Of a stretch of 64,000 nt of DNA, positions 49,451-63,400 are shown in pieces. Within the stretch, counting starts at the first letter, position 1, and every line of letters starts with the position of its first letter. The notes under the pieces are model-generated. The model made no database searches. It saw nothing but the letters and a program-made list of their open reading frames with translations, and was not told the DNA's origin. The stretch comes from Balanoglossus misakiensis (taxonomy: Eukaryota > Hemichordata): contig CM082579.2 of assembly GCA_040954595.2 (NCBI GenBank), positions 9,362,001-9,426,000 of the forward strand, read 5' to 3'. Made by a program: the position numbers and the translations under genes.

Positions 49451-51187
49451 CTTTAAGTGTTAGCTAGCTTGTGAGCGAGATAAACTTTGGATAATAAACG
49501 CTTGCCGCACTCAAAAATGGCCGACTCCGCGCAAATAATTATGTCAAGTATGGTGGATTGGTGTTGTGCAAATACGCATTGAAATCATCACATTCATAAC
49601 ACATTCTAGACAATTTGGGTGATATCTGTGGGTCGGCATATTTTTGATAGTTGTCACAAAAACCATGGCACAAGCATTAGGGGAAGACAAAAAAACATGT
49701 CTGTGGTAACATGTTAATCGCGACAAGTTATCATTGATCATTGCAGGACGATCAAAACATTGTGCGAATCTGGCGGTGGTTTGAACTTTGAACTTCATCA
49801 CATAACGTCACCGCAAAAGTCACATACGATACCTTCTGATTATATTACGTCTGTTTGTCGACATTTGTCTGTCTGTCTGTCCACTCCCTCTCCCCTTTCT
49901 CCCGACTCTCACACTGAAAGAATAGTAACTTTTACCAACCAGATCGATAGAAATGCACTCTCCGCTCGCGGTAAGCGCTGTAACTGTGGCGACGATCAAA
50001 TGCCCGGGCAAATGCTTGGTTTTGGTTAAAGCGCAGATTTGCTCATGTACTGTCCACATCCATCCATGCACACGTCGCCTTGTCAATTAAGTACGCGGTG
50101 GCTTCTCTACAATCTCTTTTGTACCTCGTTTCACGGTAAAATATTTACAAAGTTATGTATTTTTGAATAGGCGAAAAAAGGGCGTGCACGCGTTATTGCC
50201 ACCTTTGTCAGCTGAAATGGGCCATGTTCGCGTCAGTACTGCGTGAAACTAACTAAAACAAGACTTGCACATATTAATAATGAGCTTAATTTAAAGCATT
50301 AGATAGTATATTTATTTGATAATTTCGACACGCCAACGATACATGGTTTTGTTTGTTTCAGATCTATTACAAATTGTTGTCAACATTGGGTGCAACTGAA
50401 TAAAAGGATAGGAGAGCGCGAATGCACGCACAACCATACAAGCATATAAACAGACAAATAAGGACAAATGTCATAGAGACATTCGGAGCACTACTGAAAT
50501 GAAAAAAACAACCGAATTTGTGCCCATGCAGAATTTCATTCGACTGAGGTTGGGCGGAAGAGTCGCCCCGCATTTGACAAACATGTTTGTCACATCTACA
50601 AACCCCCGCTTCTTGAGTCATCTTATGGTCATAACACTTCAAGACAAGAAGTAACTACATTGCACATAGTCCAGAAGAGTAGGCGGGAGAGAATTAACTG
50701 CATACACTCGCTCTCTTTAGCGGAAATTGCAGATTATATTCACAAGCTCTGGAGCGTAACGGATAACGTGTAAAAAAGCTGCCAGCCAGTGTTAAAAACA
50801 AATATACGGTCATCCCACAGATAGCGCGTCATCATCTGAGCTTGACAGTCTATAGTACGGGCATGATGTGGTCCAAGGCTCTCAATCGGGATAATGAGAC
50901 CTGAAAAAATATACCAGTGGACATAACGATAAAGATGCAAAAGCAATATGTGGGGAAGATAACTATGATACCAAAGATGATAATACGACAGCGATAATAG
51001 TGATGAAACCCGACATAATGATGTTAGGACTAATGATAATGGTGACGATAATGATCACCATAATAACAATATCGCCTAATATGTATTTGTCGCGTATGAG
51101 GAGGTAGCGTTGGGACATTAAAACACTACGAGAAAAAGTTGTAACGTTTCATCTTGAGTGCGCGAATTTGTATCTTGTGTGTATGAA

Positions 51188-51283
51188 TGTGTGTGTGTGT
51201 GTGTGTGTGTGTGGATGGATGGATGGATGGTACGATCTACTTTTATAGTTACGTAGTCCATTTTATCTTAGTACAACACAAAC

Positions 51284-51374
<91 letters not shown>
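51188..51374. repeat. (TG)n-(GGAT)n and (GT)n-(GA)n microsatellites
   Basis: TG run 51188-51213, GGAT units to 51230, unique spacer, then GT run 51284-51298 and GA run 51298-51374. Confidence 0.95.
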
Positions 51375-51380
<6 letters not shown>

Positions 51381-54138
51381 GTATTCATGTCTGTTGCATG
51401 GCAGTCGACTGACCACAAAATGGGCACATCTTTCAAAAAAGGGCAGTGGCCAACATTTACCTGCACCAAAATAGGAAGACAGTAGGAGTTAAAAAAATAA
51501 GAGTTTGTGCAGAACTGAGAACGACAACAAATCCACACAGTTGGCCATTTCTGCCGTGAACAGCGCACTATACATGTACCTCGCCAGCAAATGATATAAG
51601 GTATTATGGGAGAGGATATACGCTTGACGAGGGGAACATTTTGGAGTTTGAGCTACCGAGGTATAGTCGGTGTAATTGCCGCGTCGCCCTGGGGCTCAAA
51701 GATTACCCGGAATGGAAGGCTTGATATTTTCCACCGGATTCGCGCCGGAGAATTGTTTTTTACGGCATTACACGGACAATAAAATAAATCCCCTAATCTG
51801 ATCCGTCTAAGCGCAAGTACAAACAGGGTATTGCGCTGATGCTGGAGAGGCGCGTGTCCTACCGCGGGTCACTAGCTCGCCATTGTCTGACAACCGGATC
51901 CTCTTAATGATAGAATGGGTGAGGTAAACGACTTCGAAAACTGTCAAAGATAATCTGCACGCCAGAAAATGGGGGAGTCAAACGTCCATCGAACGTCTTT
52001 GTGCAATCCTTGCGCACTCCGAGTTCTCCTAATCCGGCCTTAGGTAGAATATCTGTTTCGATAAATGCGTCGTTAGTCGCCGCTTTTTGCCAACATATGT
52101 CATGTCGCCGATGAAAATGGCACCGATATCGTTCATAATAACTGCCGTTTGCCGCCATTTATCAGTAATCATCATCATCAACAATGTCGTCATATAAACC
52201 ACTCTGCCCCGTGATTTGTAGCTAGCTCAGGCGAATTGTTACTGACAACTCCCCCCCCCCCGATGCTTGCTACATGTATTTTGTCTACAGTCGACTATGT
52301 TAATCGATGTTTTCGTTAAACCAAAGTGCTAATCTCCATTTCTAAACGGATGCTATTAAAATTCATTCCTAGGTATTTCCCCTCCCCGTCTTTTTACTTT
52401 CCAGGTGCCCTACCTTACTGATCTGATTTTAGTTTTCAAGTTGCTGTAGTTTGGACGTATGCAAGTCTTGGGCATGAATGTAGTCCCGTTAGCCGACTTG
52501 GCAATGCAAGTCACCAGAAAATATTGGATAAATTATACAATGTGTTTGTATCACTAACAGGTGGTTCACACGGTCGACGCACAGTGCACGGTCGGTCAAG
52601 AACAATACTGAGTGCAGGGAGTTGGGCTGTCTTGACATTTTCCTGGTTTTTTGCATCGGGCTGGGGTGATTCGCTGGAGCACATCGAGCCAAGCAGTGTA
52701 GGTGTAAGGCGAAAAGTCTAGAAATCGATTTCCAGATCAATAACTGTGAAATGTGACCTAGCTCAGGACTGCCAATCGCGAAAAAAATCCCAACTTTGTC
52801 CGTCCGTTTAATTTTCCCCCGGGATTTGGTTGTTTTGTGTTCTTTCTGTCTGCAAAAGTTTACTTTTTGTTTGTTCGCTGCCAATACTAATGAATCCAGC
52901 GAATCTGCGTGCTTGGTTTCGAGCGAGATGTCGTTCTCGTTAAAATATTTAAGTGGGTGTTCTCTATTTTACACAACTCGATAATGGGTGACGATGTTCG
53001 AATTTGCACACTCCAGTGCACGGCCGACGTCACCGAAATCGAGAGTGAATTTTGTAAGACGTCCGCACGTTTACGCGTACGTCTCCAAAAACGTCGTTTC
53101 CCCTTACATCGGCATCTTGTAACTCGGGCGGCACTGTGCCGAAACCTTACCCGCGTCTAGAAATACTGCCATGTTTTTTTCAACGTGGTTTCCAATAACA
53201 GAGCGAAAGTGGGAACTACGGAAAAATGATTATAATATACTTTAGTACAAGACCGCTACATTTACCACAACGTACGTATAAAGTTTATTTCCTCATTACT
53301 TGGTCAACTAATTTACCTGGGTGCCTAATGCTGCAGTAAAAACATTATAAAGGGTGGAAATTCAGTTTGGTAGAAATAGAGACCGTGTTATTAATCTGCT
53401 TTTGCGAAAAGCCATATTACAAATTTGTGCCCGAACATTACCAAATCTACTCGTTTCGAACGAGATTTAAAGCCGGCCCGGTTAAAACATATAGTTATAT
53501 TATCTTGCAAAGTATTGAACTGAAATGAATGAACCGATAAACCTTGCTACGCGCGGGGAAAAAATCCTAACATTATTATTGTGGGATCTGTTGAAATTTG
53601 TATGAGGTGTCCATTTGTTCCGCAGAGGGGAAAATAACTAAAGCATGGATTGTGTAATATTCTTGGCTTGTTTATTTGCTTTTAGGGCAAATTCTACCTG
53701 TAGGGCATGGTGGAGACGATGATTGTCCTAATATTTAAATGAATACGTGTCAATTTTGGAGCATTTCTGGACACCTGGTACACGCCACTAACTGCGACTC
53801 TAACAGATTTTTTCTCATAATATTGTCGTTACAAAGCCGGAGTAATAATCGGTTGAGTGTTGTGTACGCATGAAGCTCTTTGCAGATATATAGAAGGTAA
53901 GTTTTTTGGGGGGAATGCCATATTTAGTAATGATTTCCCAAATTGTACCCGGCGGCAAGTTTTACCTCATACCGCCAAAGGGTGTGGAAACTAAAAACCT
54001 TGCAAATAACATTACAATTTTTTAAAGTGTTCAAAAGCGCCAGCCACAAAACCATTGTGAAACGCAGGGCTTTAACGACGCGGGTGAGGAGAGGGTCATT
54101 GTGACCGATTTTACAGCAATGGAAGAAATAGACTTTAA

Positions 54139-54222
54139 CCCTTTCACCCCACTTCCTTCTATGGAGACCCAATTTTACTACAGAAAACAATGGATTTGGT
54201 CCAAAGCACGGTAGTGAAAGGG
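54139..54222. mobile_element. 84-bp MITE, piggyBac type
   Basis: Perfect 9-bp terminal inverted repeats, CCCTTTCAC at 54139-54147 and GTGAAAGGG at 54214-54222, are flanked on each side by TTAA (54135-54138 and 54223-54226). TTAA duplication with C-rich ends is the signature of the piggyBac superfamily. There is no coding capacity, so this is a non-autonomous miniature element. It lies 1.4 kb beyond the OBI1 stop. Confidence 0.65.
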
Positions 54223-55628
54223 TTAATTATCCAAGTCCCATCGACGTCCAATCAAATTTCCAAAATAACCGGCGAGTTTCCGCACGAAAACGGAATCTTG
54301 GTTTGCAAACATGGCTAATCCTGGTAGATTGACTAAAGCCCCAAAAATAATGTGTGCTGTTCCGATTACATGGTTTTCAAAAATAGAGTAGGTTGGTAGG
54401 GACATTTTTTTATTTCGCATTTTTTTATATCTTCGGCTGCCGTAGTGCAGAATAATGACGTTATACTAGTAGTTCTTGCGTGATTCTCGCAATTTTCATA
54501 AATTTTGTATATTTGACATTGTTTTTTTACTTCCGGTTTATGAAGCTCTAAAAAGTTTAGGATCGGCGGGATAAAATTAGGGTAGGTCGGGTAATCGGAA
54601 CAGCACATGTTTTTCTGCCTTATGCATCCCCTGTTCCAACAAGAGTGGATCTACCTGGCCTTCACAAGAGAGCTGCGACGTGAATTGTTGCGAAATAAGG
54701 AACACGAAGTAGACATAAACATGCCGGAAAAAAAACAAGAAAAAAACGAAGGACACTCGTCATAAATATGTCAGGCACGTGATGTTAACAGTGCCTCTGC
54801 GAACAAGTTTAATGTCAGTAATTGAGAAAAGTTAACACGACACCGTTGTCAATTTTGATTGCAAGTATTCTGTCTCTGCGCACAAATCTAAGAAAAATCG
54901 ATTTAATTTGAAACCTGTGGGGAGAAAAAAGCATTGATTTCGTTGCGATAACTTACAATTGTGAAGCCAGACACTTGATTTGCCGTATTATCAGGGGAAA
55001 GGCACTTGTACAACTCTGGTTTCTGAAACAGGGCTGCTTTGCTCTCGCTCCCATGGAAAGACACAAATTGCATGTCTGTCGGTGCACGTACTAGGGGGGT
55101 GACAATGCCATCTTGTTATCAGAAAATATCAAGACGTGGGTCTCTCAATCAGATGGCGCTTCTGTTGTCAACAGAAGATCACAGAGTGATTCGACTCGTT
55201 TTTCTTCCCAAGATTTTTGAAAGATAGGCATCAGAAATGTCACTGTTCTCGTCAGCAAAAGGTTGCGAGAATCAAATGATCTGTCATATGCTGTGAAGAA
55301 CATAGGGTTTGCAAATATTTCCCGATTCATGGTACAAATTTTTTTTTCAAACGCAAATGACAACAACTCACATTAACATTCAAGACTTCATCTACAAACC
55401 TGCTCATACAAAAATATTTTTTTTAAATATAAATTTTTTTTCTGTGAAAATATACATGAGGAAAAAACATGAAGATATAGGACCTACAATTAAATATAAA
55501 TTGGTAAATTGGTTGATTATTAAGAAGCAACATAATTAGAATCTCGAGGAAGATGTACCAAATTAACGAGTCAAGTACATGACAGTTTCATCATTATTGC
55601 AAAGATTTATAGTTTTTTTTTAGATATT

Positions 55629-57465
55629 TCAGAACAATTTAAATGTTTTGGGCGGACTGCAGTTGCCCGGTGGCTCATGTTGGCTGTTGTTCGTTGAGTG
55701 GTAGAGGGGAACTTCTGGTTTTCTTTTTCTGCTGTCCAGATCGCCGTCCATCCCTCCGCCGCTGTGCAGGGGCATGGCTCTCATCGCGTGCATCTCCTGC
55801 AGCTGGTGCATGGCTCGCAGTGGCTGTGGCACCACGGAGGCCGAGCCGATTGTGGGAGGGTACTGGGTCACCCGGCCGACGGGTCTCGCGTAGCCTGCTG
55901 AACTGAGTCTCGTCTGGTTAAGTGTTCCCAGCAGAGACGGCTGGCTGGCAGCCGACATCTGGGAGAAGTCGAGTCCGGGTGTCGAGTTGGTGGTGGTGGT
56001 GGTGGTGGCAAGCTGGCCGATGCCACCGCCGTACAGCCGGCTTTTCAGCGACGGCGGCCACGGTTGTCTCTGCACGGACGGGCAGCCTCCGACCTCGGCG
56101 TGGTGATCGCGGAACGCCGTCGCGCAAGTGTTGACGCTCGGCTGAGCCTGGCCGACCTTGGAGGTGCCCGGGTAACAGCTGGACAGCGGCTTCCAGACGC
56201 TGCTGCTGGCCAAGTCCAGGGAGACCGAGTTGCAGAAGTTCGACTGGTAGCTCAGCTGATTCTGCAAGACGTCGGCGGCCGCGTTCGGCGCAGAGCTGGG
56301 CCGCCGCATGTCCGGGAAGCTGCTCGAAGGGCCGTGATTTGCGTGAATGCTATTACTGTCCAGCGCCATCCCGGGAGCCGACCCCGGCCGGTTCGGCCAG
56401 GTGGCCGTGGCCTGCAGTTGGGTCATGCTGAGAGATGTACTTCCTGCGAGAGTTGCGTCTGTGTTCTGGCCCGGGTAGAGATCGCTGCTTGACGGCAGGT
56501 CCAGGCTGCCCACCGACGGCTTGAATGAGGAGGACTGGTCGCTGTCGCTGCTCTCCAATCGCCTCTGCTCCACCCGCTGTGTCGCCTCCAGCATCAGTCG
56601 GGCGCAGTCTTCAAAATCCGACGTCACCGTTACGTCCAGGTCGCTGCTGGCGGTGACGTCGTTCGGCTGCTCCAGATGGAAACTGCTGTCCGATGCGCCC
56701 GAGAAGGGTTTCTGGCTCAGTCCCGGCGGATGGCTGTACCTTGGTGGGCCCTGGCCGCCTCCGTTGTTTCCTTCGCCCGGTCTGGGCTTGGAGTCCGCGC
56801 CGAAGTTGAGCCTCCTGCGAGACGAGCCCCGGCTGTTCGCCGAGCCCGAGCCGTCGCTGCTCAGGAAACTCTGGTCTTGCGGGGTGGAGGCGGCGGCCGC
56901 TTTGCCAGAAGAAGACTGATCCAGAGACAGTCGGCTGAGACACGAAGCCGGAGTTATCGGGGTGGGAAGCTCGAGATTCAGAGAGTTATCGGCGTCGAAG
57001 CTATCTCTCGGCAGATCCTCATCAGCCGCCCGGGGGTACTTGGGGGCGTTCCGCCTCTCGTCGGAAGTTTGTGCGTCTCGCTTCCCGAAGGCGTGGGTGT
57101 TGTCCTTCGGTCTCCGGTCTTCCGACTGGCTGACGTCGACCAGCTCCGACAGGTCGAAGCGCGAGTTCTCCGTGGACAGGGAGCTGACGCCGGACGAGGC
57201 GGACGAATTGCGGTCGCGGGCGGACGACAGTCCCGCAGCTGCGCCGTCCGCGTTCTGCACCGAGATATTGCCACTACCACCGCCAGCCAGGTCCGAGGAC
57301 TTCCCTCGATTGCACATCAGTTCAAACCGCTTGTACCGCGCCAGTTCCACCTCCAGCTGGTCGACGTAGTCGTCGTTGGTCTTCAGCGCCCGTTTCAGCT
57401 GCTTGATCTCGCGTTCGTACTGATCCAACTTGGACTGTTGGGCGGCCACGGTGAATCGTCCGTAC
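55629..57465 (-). CDS. OBI1: OBI1 (RNF219) orthologue, last coding exon
   Basis: OBI1 is a RING E3 ligase that ubiquitylates origin recognition complex subunits and promotes replication origin firing; the human protein has also been linked to CCR4-NOT. This exon begins after a TGTGCAG acceptor (57466) in phase 2. Joined to the exon at 63617-63705 it reads RSPQKYGRFTVAAQQSKLDQ, nearly the human RSPQKFGRFTVAALQSK segment. The coiled coil continues through YEREIKQLKRALK to about residue 76 of the visible part. The rest is a long Ser-, Pro- and Gln-rich, probably disordered tail. It includes LELPTPITPASCLSRLSL, matching a conserved patch in human OBI1, a six-Thr run (near 55990-56010) and a basic SRKRKPE near the C-terminus. 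The stop is TGA at 55631-55629. The visible protein is 641 aa. A GTG at 57449 could be mistaken for a start, but it is internal. Confidence 0.94.
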
Positions 57466-60400
57466 CTGCACAGATAATATTTCGGTTAATACACGGGGAC
57501 ACGTTGGCCATCAATAATGAATGCGACTAGATTCTGAACTTCGCCGTTCCCTACATCCCGAGGCAACCAATGTCAGAGGATGCGGTCACCCTAAATAATA
57601 AATCGCAATCTTCTTGCCTCACAGGCACCTGCGCTTATTATAATGTTGCTTTCAATCTTGTAAAGAAATATGACCTTTGTAGCCTCCTCAAGGTTATCAC
57701 ATTTGCAATGCGGCACGCATTAAATGTATCAGTTCATTATATTAAGAAATATTAACTCAAAATTAATATTACCCTGTGTAATTGTGTGGTGATTTTTTTT
57801 TTTTTTTTTGGGGGGGGGAGGGATGTTGTATATATTATTTAAACATTAATATTGATTTTTTGTTGGTTACATAACACTAATTCAAAATGGCACTATGAAA
57901 TCAGTCAACATAACTTTTTCGGCCTTTTCTGTGTTTGTGCATGAGAAAAAAAACCCTGTTTATTTCAATGAGAAAATGTTTCTGCAATTTTTACTGCTTT
58001 ATGTAACACACTACTACTACTGCAACCAGTAAATTTCATTCCATGTTTGATTCAGCTTTGTGAGAAATGAAATGATAGATTATAAAATCCCACACTGCAT
58101 CACGATCGGCTTTTCACTTTTCAAACTTCATTTCTGCTGATGGATCTCAATAGATTTTTATGAAATCAAATTCCCCTTTTGTTTACAAAGTTGAAAATAG
58201 TGTGCTATCAGTCTTGGGATTTTACCGACACAAACTGTAAACATCATCTACGGGTACAGAAGCTTGTGACAGTAAAATACAGCATACAGCATGGCTTGTG
58301 ATATTGAGAATATAAAAAAAAACTAAAATTTTACGACGGCTAAGTTCTTTTGTTCCAAAACCGGTGTGAATATGAAATTTTCAATCACGTATTGAGGAAA
58401 TATCACCTTAATGGCAATGAACACTTTTTATCTTGGATGCAGGAAAGTATTGAAGCTTCATCAATTATTAATTCTGAATGGCTCTTTGAAAAGTTATTTT
58501 TAATTGACTCCATCAGCACATCCTGCATTGATTGTGATCGAGAGACAGAAAGTCATAATTCTCGAACATCTATCGTCATAAGCAATGATTCAATCGGACT
58601 GTCGTATAATTTCCATTCTCTCGCTCACAATGTCGTGACGTACAGATTTTTTCTGCTTTTTGGCAATTTCTTCCTTAAAAATACGAGTTTTTTTATACAA
58701 AATGTACTACAAACATATTTGGCATATGTATTTATGTCTCCAGCATCACAAGTTTACCCTCCCACTGCCTTTTTACAACTCTCAAATGCCAAAAAAGTTT
58801 AGGATCCATGCATTCAACTTGGCGTCAACAAGTTTACAATTGAAAGCAAGAGTGTCAGGTTGTGCGACCAAGGCAACTTCCGCGGAAAGCTTTTGTGGGA
58901 GTTCTTGTACTCCCAACTATTTTTAAAAACTGCCCTCAGGCATACCCTTCTGTGCATTTGGACATCCAGACGGTATTTCAATTTTAAAAAGATAACATGC
59001 CAGGCCTCAAGAACAACTGCTTTGCTTTGATAAATTTTTATGACTTATTCAGAAGTTTGTAATCTCCTTTCTAATTGCCCCGTGAGACTCTGGCGTATGA
59101 AAAAAAAAAATCATTGTCTATCGGAGATTTCAGCAATTCATCAAAGGACACATGAAACCGATCAAAAATTGAAATGGCTGTCACTACTGCTTTGTGATTC
59201 ATTTTTTTTTCCGTATATTTATGACAGACATGCATCATTTTTTTGAAGAATGTTTGCGGTGGCACTTCGGTGAAGATCACGCAAAACAGGAAGAGAAGTA
59301 ATGACTTCAAAATAAAACATTCATTCACAATAAAATTTACTGTCTTTCAACAGTCACTGCCCAATCTATCATTTCTCTACACGGTGATATCACTCACGAC
59401 TTTAACTTTTTTCTTCTGAAAACTAAGTTCATTACTTTATCATTTGGTCGGACGTCCTGAAGATGTCCAAACCCCCATTGCAAATCTTGCTGAAGTGCAA
59501 CGTTCACAATGTACCGTACATGAGGTAGTTGAAAGTTCTGCTTGGCAGCTTGTGCATTATGACTCTCTGTTTAGTTTTCCAACACCTACACATAAAACAC
59601 ACGTTAACTATCGAAGTGTACATCCATAAAGTTACTTTTTTAACCACTGTTTGTGAGTTGCCTACATGTACACACGACACAAGGCCCACCGCTCTCATAC
59701 ATTCGCAATGGCTGTATTTCACCTATTTGCTTAAAGCATTGTCAACAGTTTTCCTCTTATTTTTATGTGCCACAACACCGCAATCGATGATCCTTCTCGG
59801 CTGTTTTTAAGAACCTAAACACAAATGAATTAGAATTTCGTTTCTCTTTACTTATTTACACCCTTAAAACAAAGCAAAAGACACCAACGGAAAGTTGGAA
59901 CAAGCGACTTTATGTGAAACCAGATGAGCATAAGCAAAGGTCTGTCTTTTATTTATAATACACTTTATTTATTCAGTGCTTGCAGGAAGACTTAGCCCAG
60001 AATTCGGTCGCACAACAATAGGAAGCGAGACACACAAACACAAAATACTGGGTCCGAGTCCAAATTTGTGGTTTTATTTTATTTATAATAATTACTTATT
60101 CAGCACTTTGGGAGACCATCACATAGAGACTGTCTTGCTTTGTTTGTTTATTTATTAATCATTTTGCACACAAAGCCCACCTGTTGCAACCAGCATTAAT
60201 ATAATAGACCTACAAGTTGGTCTTAACTCAAACCCAATAGTTGTATTTTATTTATCTGACTTACTTATTTATCACTCGCTGCCTATTATGGAACTTGTGT
60301 CCGTTACTGTTTATTCATTAATAATTTTGATTTACTGGCCTCGTTAATTCAGTGGCAAACAAATGATAGCGGTACTCCCAACAATGGGGCTCATCACGAC

Positions 60401-63400
60401 TTGAATTGGTCACGTGAGCCGCGCAACTCAGCCTTGTTAAAAATTCAACAGATTTTTTTCTTCTTCTCCAAATGAAAGTTGTATCGTCAAAACGGGGAAA
60501 TCTATTATTTTAAATTTTTAAAAGGTCTTTGGGGGCGACGCTGTTCCGAAATGGCCGAAAAACTCTCCCCAGACAAACGGGATGACTGAAATTGAAACGG
60601 AGGTCTTTAAGATTAAGCCGGGTTTGACCGATGCCCGATTACACGGAGCTCTCGAACCATTTTAGCTTGACTAATACAATGGGATTATTTCCGGCCGGCT
60701 GCCTTGCTTGTTTATTTATTACAATTATTTATTCAGTGTTTACCCTGTTGTGCTCGCCTACACAAAAGGGCAACTGACAGAAGAATCAACAATGACGTGA
60801 AGTAATCAGCAACAAAGTGTCCAACCACTTCACAACAAACCCTCCCTGTTAAAATATTCATACGACGTTTGATTTTGGCGCGCAGCTATATGCAAAAAGC
60901 AATGTAACTCATATGGAAAAATGTCAGACGGCCATGATCATTTCTCTGGGCATAGAAATTTGGGAGTACACCGCGCACTGGTCATAATACATGAAAAGTT
61001 CAGGAATTTTTCTTTCAATTTCAGTGAGACCGCAAAGACAAAACTTGGAACCAATCCAACACCCCGACTCATTATCATGGCAACAGTCCGTTAGTATTAT
61101 TTTATTTATTGCAATAATTTATTCAGTGTTTGTGCGTTGTCATAAGCAACATAGAAAGAAAACAAAACAACAATGGGAGAAAACGTACAAAGACCTCAGA
61201 CACCCCACAGAAATTATTAAACAACTTGGTTAAATCCTTATTATTTTTTTTGCTGAATATTTAAAAAATTAAAACCCCACATAAAAAAAAATCCATTTAT
61301 CTAAATTTTAAATGATTACTGTTGGGAGACTTACGTGTAGGGGAGGGAAGAGAAAATGACGATTACAGGCCAAAAATGAGAACCTTGCAGAAATTGGTAC
61401 CCGCGAGAAGAAAAAAAAAACTTTTTCTCTCTCGCATGACATGTGAAGATAAAGGCGCGAAACAGCGCGTAGGGATCTAACTCAGAGCTCATAACGCATT
61501 CATGGTTTATAGATTCCTTTGAATGCGGCAGCCCAAACATGATACATTATGGACGATGTTGTGGCACCACCGACTGGTGTTGTATTTTCTGCCGCCCGAC
61601 TGTTTTTATTCCGCTCGCTGGTGGTGCCAAGCTAACCGCAACATTCGGCAGGAGATCCCCGGAAAAAAAAAAGCGATCTGCCTACCCCTCTCGGATTCAT
61701 TGCCAGACATCCCGAGACAGAAAAGTGACCGTGGGTATTATCGTAATCGCGGGAAAAAAAACCATGAAAAGGAAGGAATGAATGAAACAAGAAAAAAGGA
61801 TCGCGTTTGTCGGCGACAATCAATGAATTGTTATGTTCATTACAACAGTAATTGTGTTATCCGGGGCCAAAACATGATGGGAGTGGTGCACTGCTACAAA
61901 AGTGGTTATTGATTTTTGCTGGTGGCAAATTCAAAAGGCAGTCACTGCAGAACAATGCTGTGTTCCCCCCACCACTTCTGGATGGCTACTCACGCTGCAA
62001 CTCAAAAAAAAAAAAAGAAAGTGGTCTGCTTTTCAACTTGTCCATTATTTCACCGTGGGGATTATACTTCATAAAAGTCCCTCAAATAAACACAAAGCTA
62101 ATCGCCGGTACTCAAGTGGTCTGAGTCGTTCGTTCGCCATCACAAATCCTGGCAGCCAAAAACAAAAAATGATCAATATCTCCCGACTGAAAACAGTTTC
62201 AAACTTTAGACATGTGCGTTTCCCCCCACTCTCCTGTTTTGGCGCATTTTGTAAAGCCCGCCTTTTTGGCGTGCATTGTTTGTTGATGAATTGTTTTCAA
62301 ACGGGGAGTCAATACCGCTTTGGAGTCAATGCAGGTTTGGCTAACTAGTGGAATTACCATATTTGATTTCGAACTACATGTACATGTACCAACTTTACAA
62401 CTTCTGTCCAAAAATTGCACTGAAGCAAATTTTAGACAATGATGATGAAGAGCTTGTGGTGAATTCATACATGTACTTATACAGCCAAGACTACCACGTT
62501 ACGAGTCAATGTTTTATTTGTTTCACCTCTTCATGGAAAGTTGCTCACCAGAAAGAGAGCCCTCTAGGACTCCCAGGTCACGTTTGGATCAGACACTGGA
62601 AATTCCCACTAAGTCACAGCGGTCAAATTAATTGATAACTGTAACTTTTTTCACCAACATTAAGAGACAGTTTTCAATCACAAAAAGTTACGCATTGACT
62701 GCTATGTCCTTTTCACAATTTTTCTTTCAAATTAGAGTGGTCTTGGGTAAATTACGGTGTAATCACTTTGATTTGTCAAGGTTACAACTGTGTGGCAAAA
62801 ATTAACTTGTTTTAACGTGTAAAAAACCTTGATTGAAAGAACCAGGCATCCACACACATACCAAGTGCTAGCTTGAAGTAAATCGTGACTCTGGTTCTTT
62901 GACCCAATCAACCCTCTACTTATTCCCCATTGCCATGCAGGCGTAACACTGTCAGGGTAAACAGGTGGTTCTTATGTAATGCAGGAGCAAAAAACTTCAA
63001 AATTAAATGAATGGACGTGGACGATTAAGATCAAGTCTTGAACGAGCCAAGTTGTTTACATGGATTCTACAAGTACATGTAGCAGTGACCATCACATGAA
63101 AACTTACATACATGTATCTATTTTGTGCAAATATATGCATTGCACAAAAATGAAGGAAAAATTCCTTTTTTTTTGTTCAATTAGGGGCATGGTATCTGTG
63201 ATGAAAGTGTGTACATGGTTTAAAAGTTTTTGAAAAAAAAATTATATTTAGCTCGGGATGTGTTTGTTGTTGTTCAGCAATGGAACAATTCAAGTATGAT
63301 GAAAATCATACTTTGTCATCACTTGCTAGCTTCTTCAGTCCAGTCTGCACAAGTAGCCCATGGCATAGTAATAGATTAAATGTTCATACTGCAGTCACAG

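Larger units (their letters stand above)
43195..55628. other. Non-coding region between POU4 domain and OBI1
   Basis: No exon is recognised. It contains a TAAT cluster at 43.2-43.3 kb, a small perfect hairpin at 45092-45113 (CCGCCGA/TCGGCGG), a POU4-like site at 45.25 kb, an octamer with CCAAT at 47.22 kb, the duplicated Maf-site module (48.3 and 49.1 kb), a GATAAT-rich degenerate repeat at 50.95-51.08 kb, TG/GGAT/GA repeats (51.19-51.37 kb) and a MITE at 54.14 kb. The OBI1 3' UTR must lie at the right end. A minus-strand AATAAA (plus TTTATT at 54409-54414) is one possible end, but I cannot confirm it. Confidence 0.6.

Noticed and set aside
57447-57449. GTG as the start of the 606-codon OBI1 frame
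   Set aside because: It is the Val of the conserved GRFTVAA block. The exon begins upstream at 57465 after a canonical acceptor.
55643-57530. Several plus-strand frames up to 284 codons over OBI1
   Set aside because: Antisense shadows of a GC-rich exon; the minus-strand frame matches OBI1 and joins the upstream exon precisely.
58350-58802. 150-codon plus-strand frame inside the OBI1 intron
   Set aside because: AT-rich, no domain and no supporting signals.
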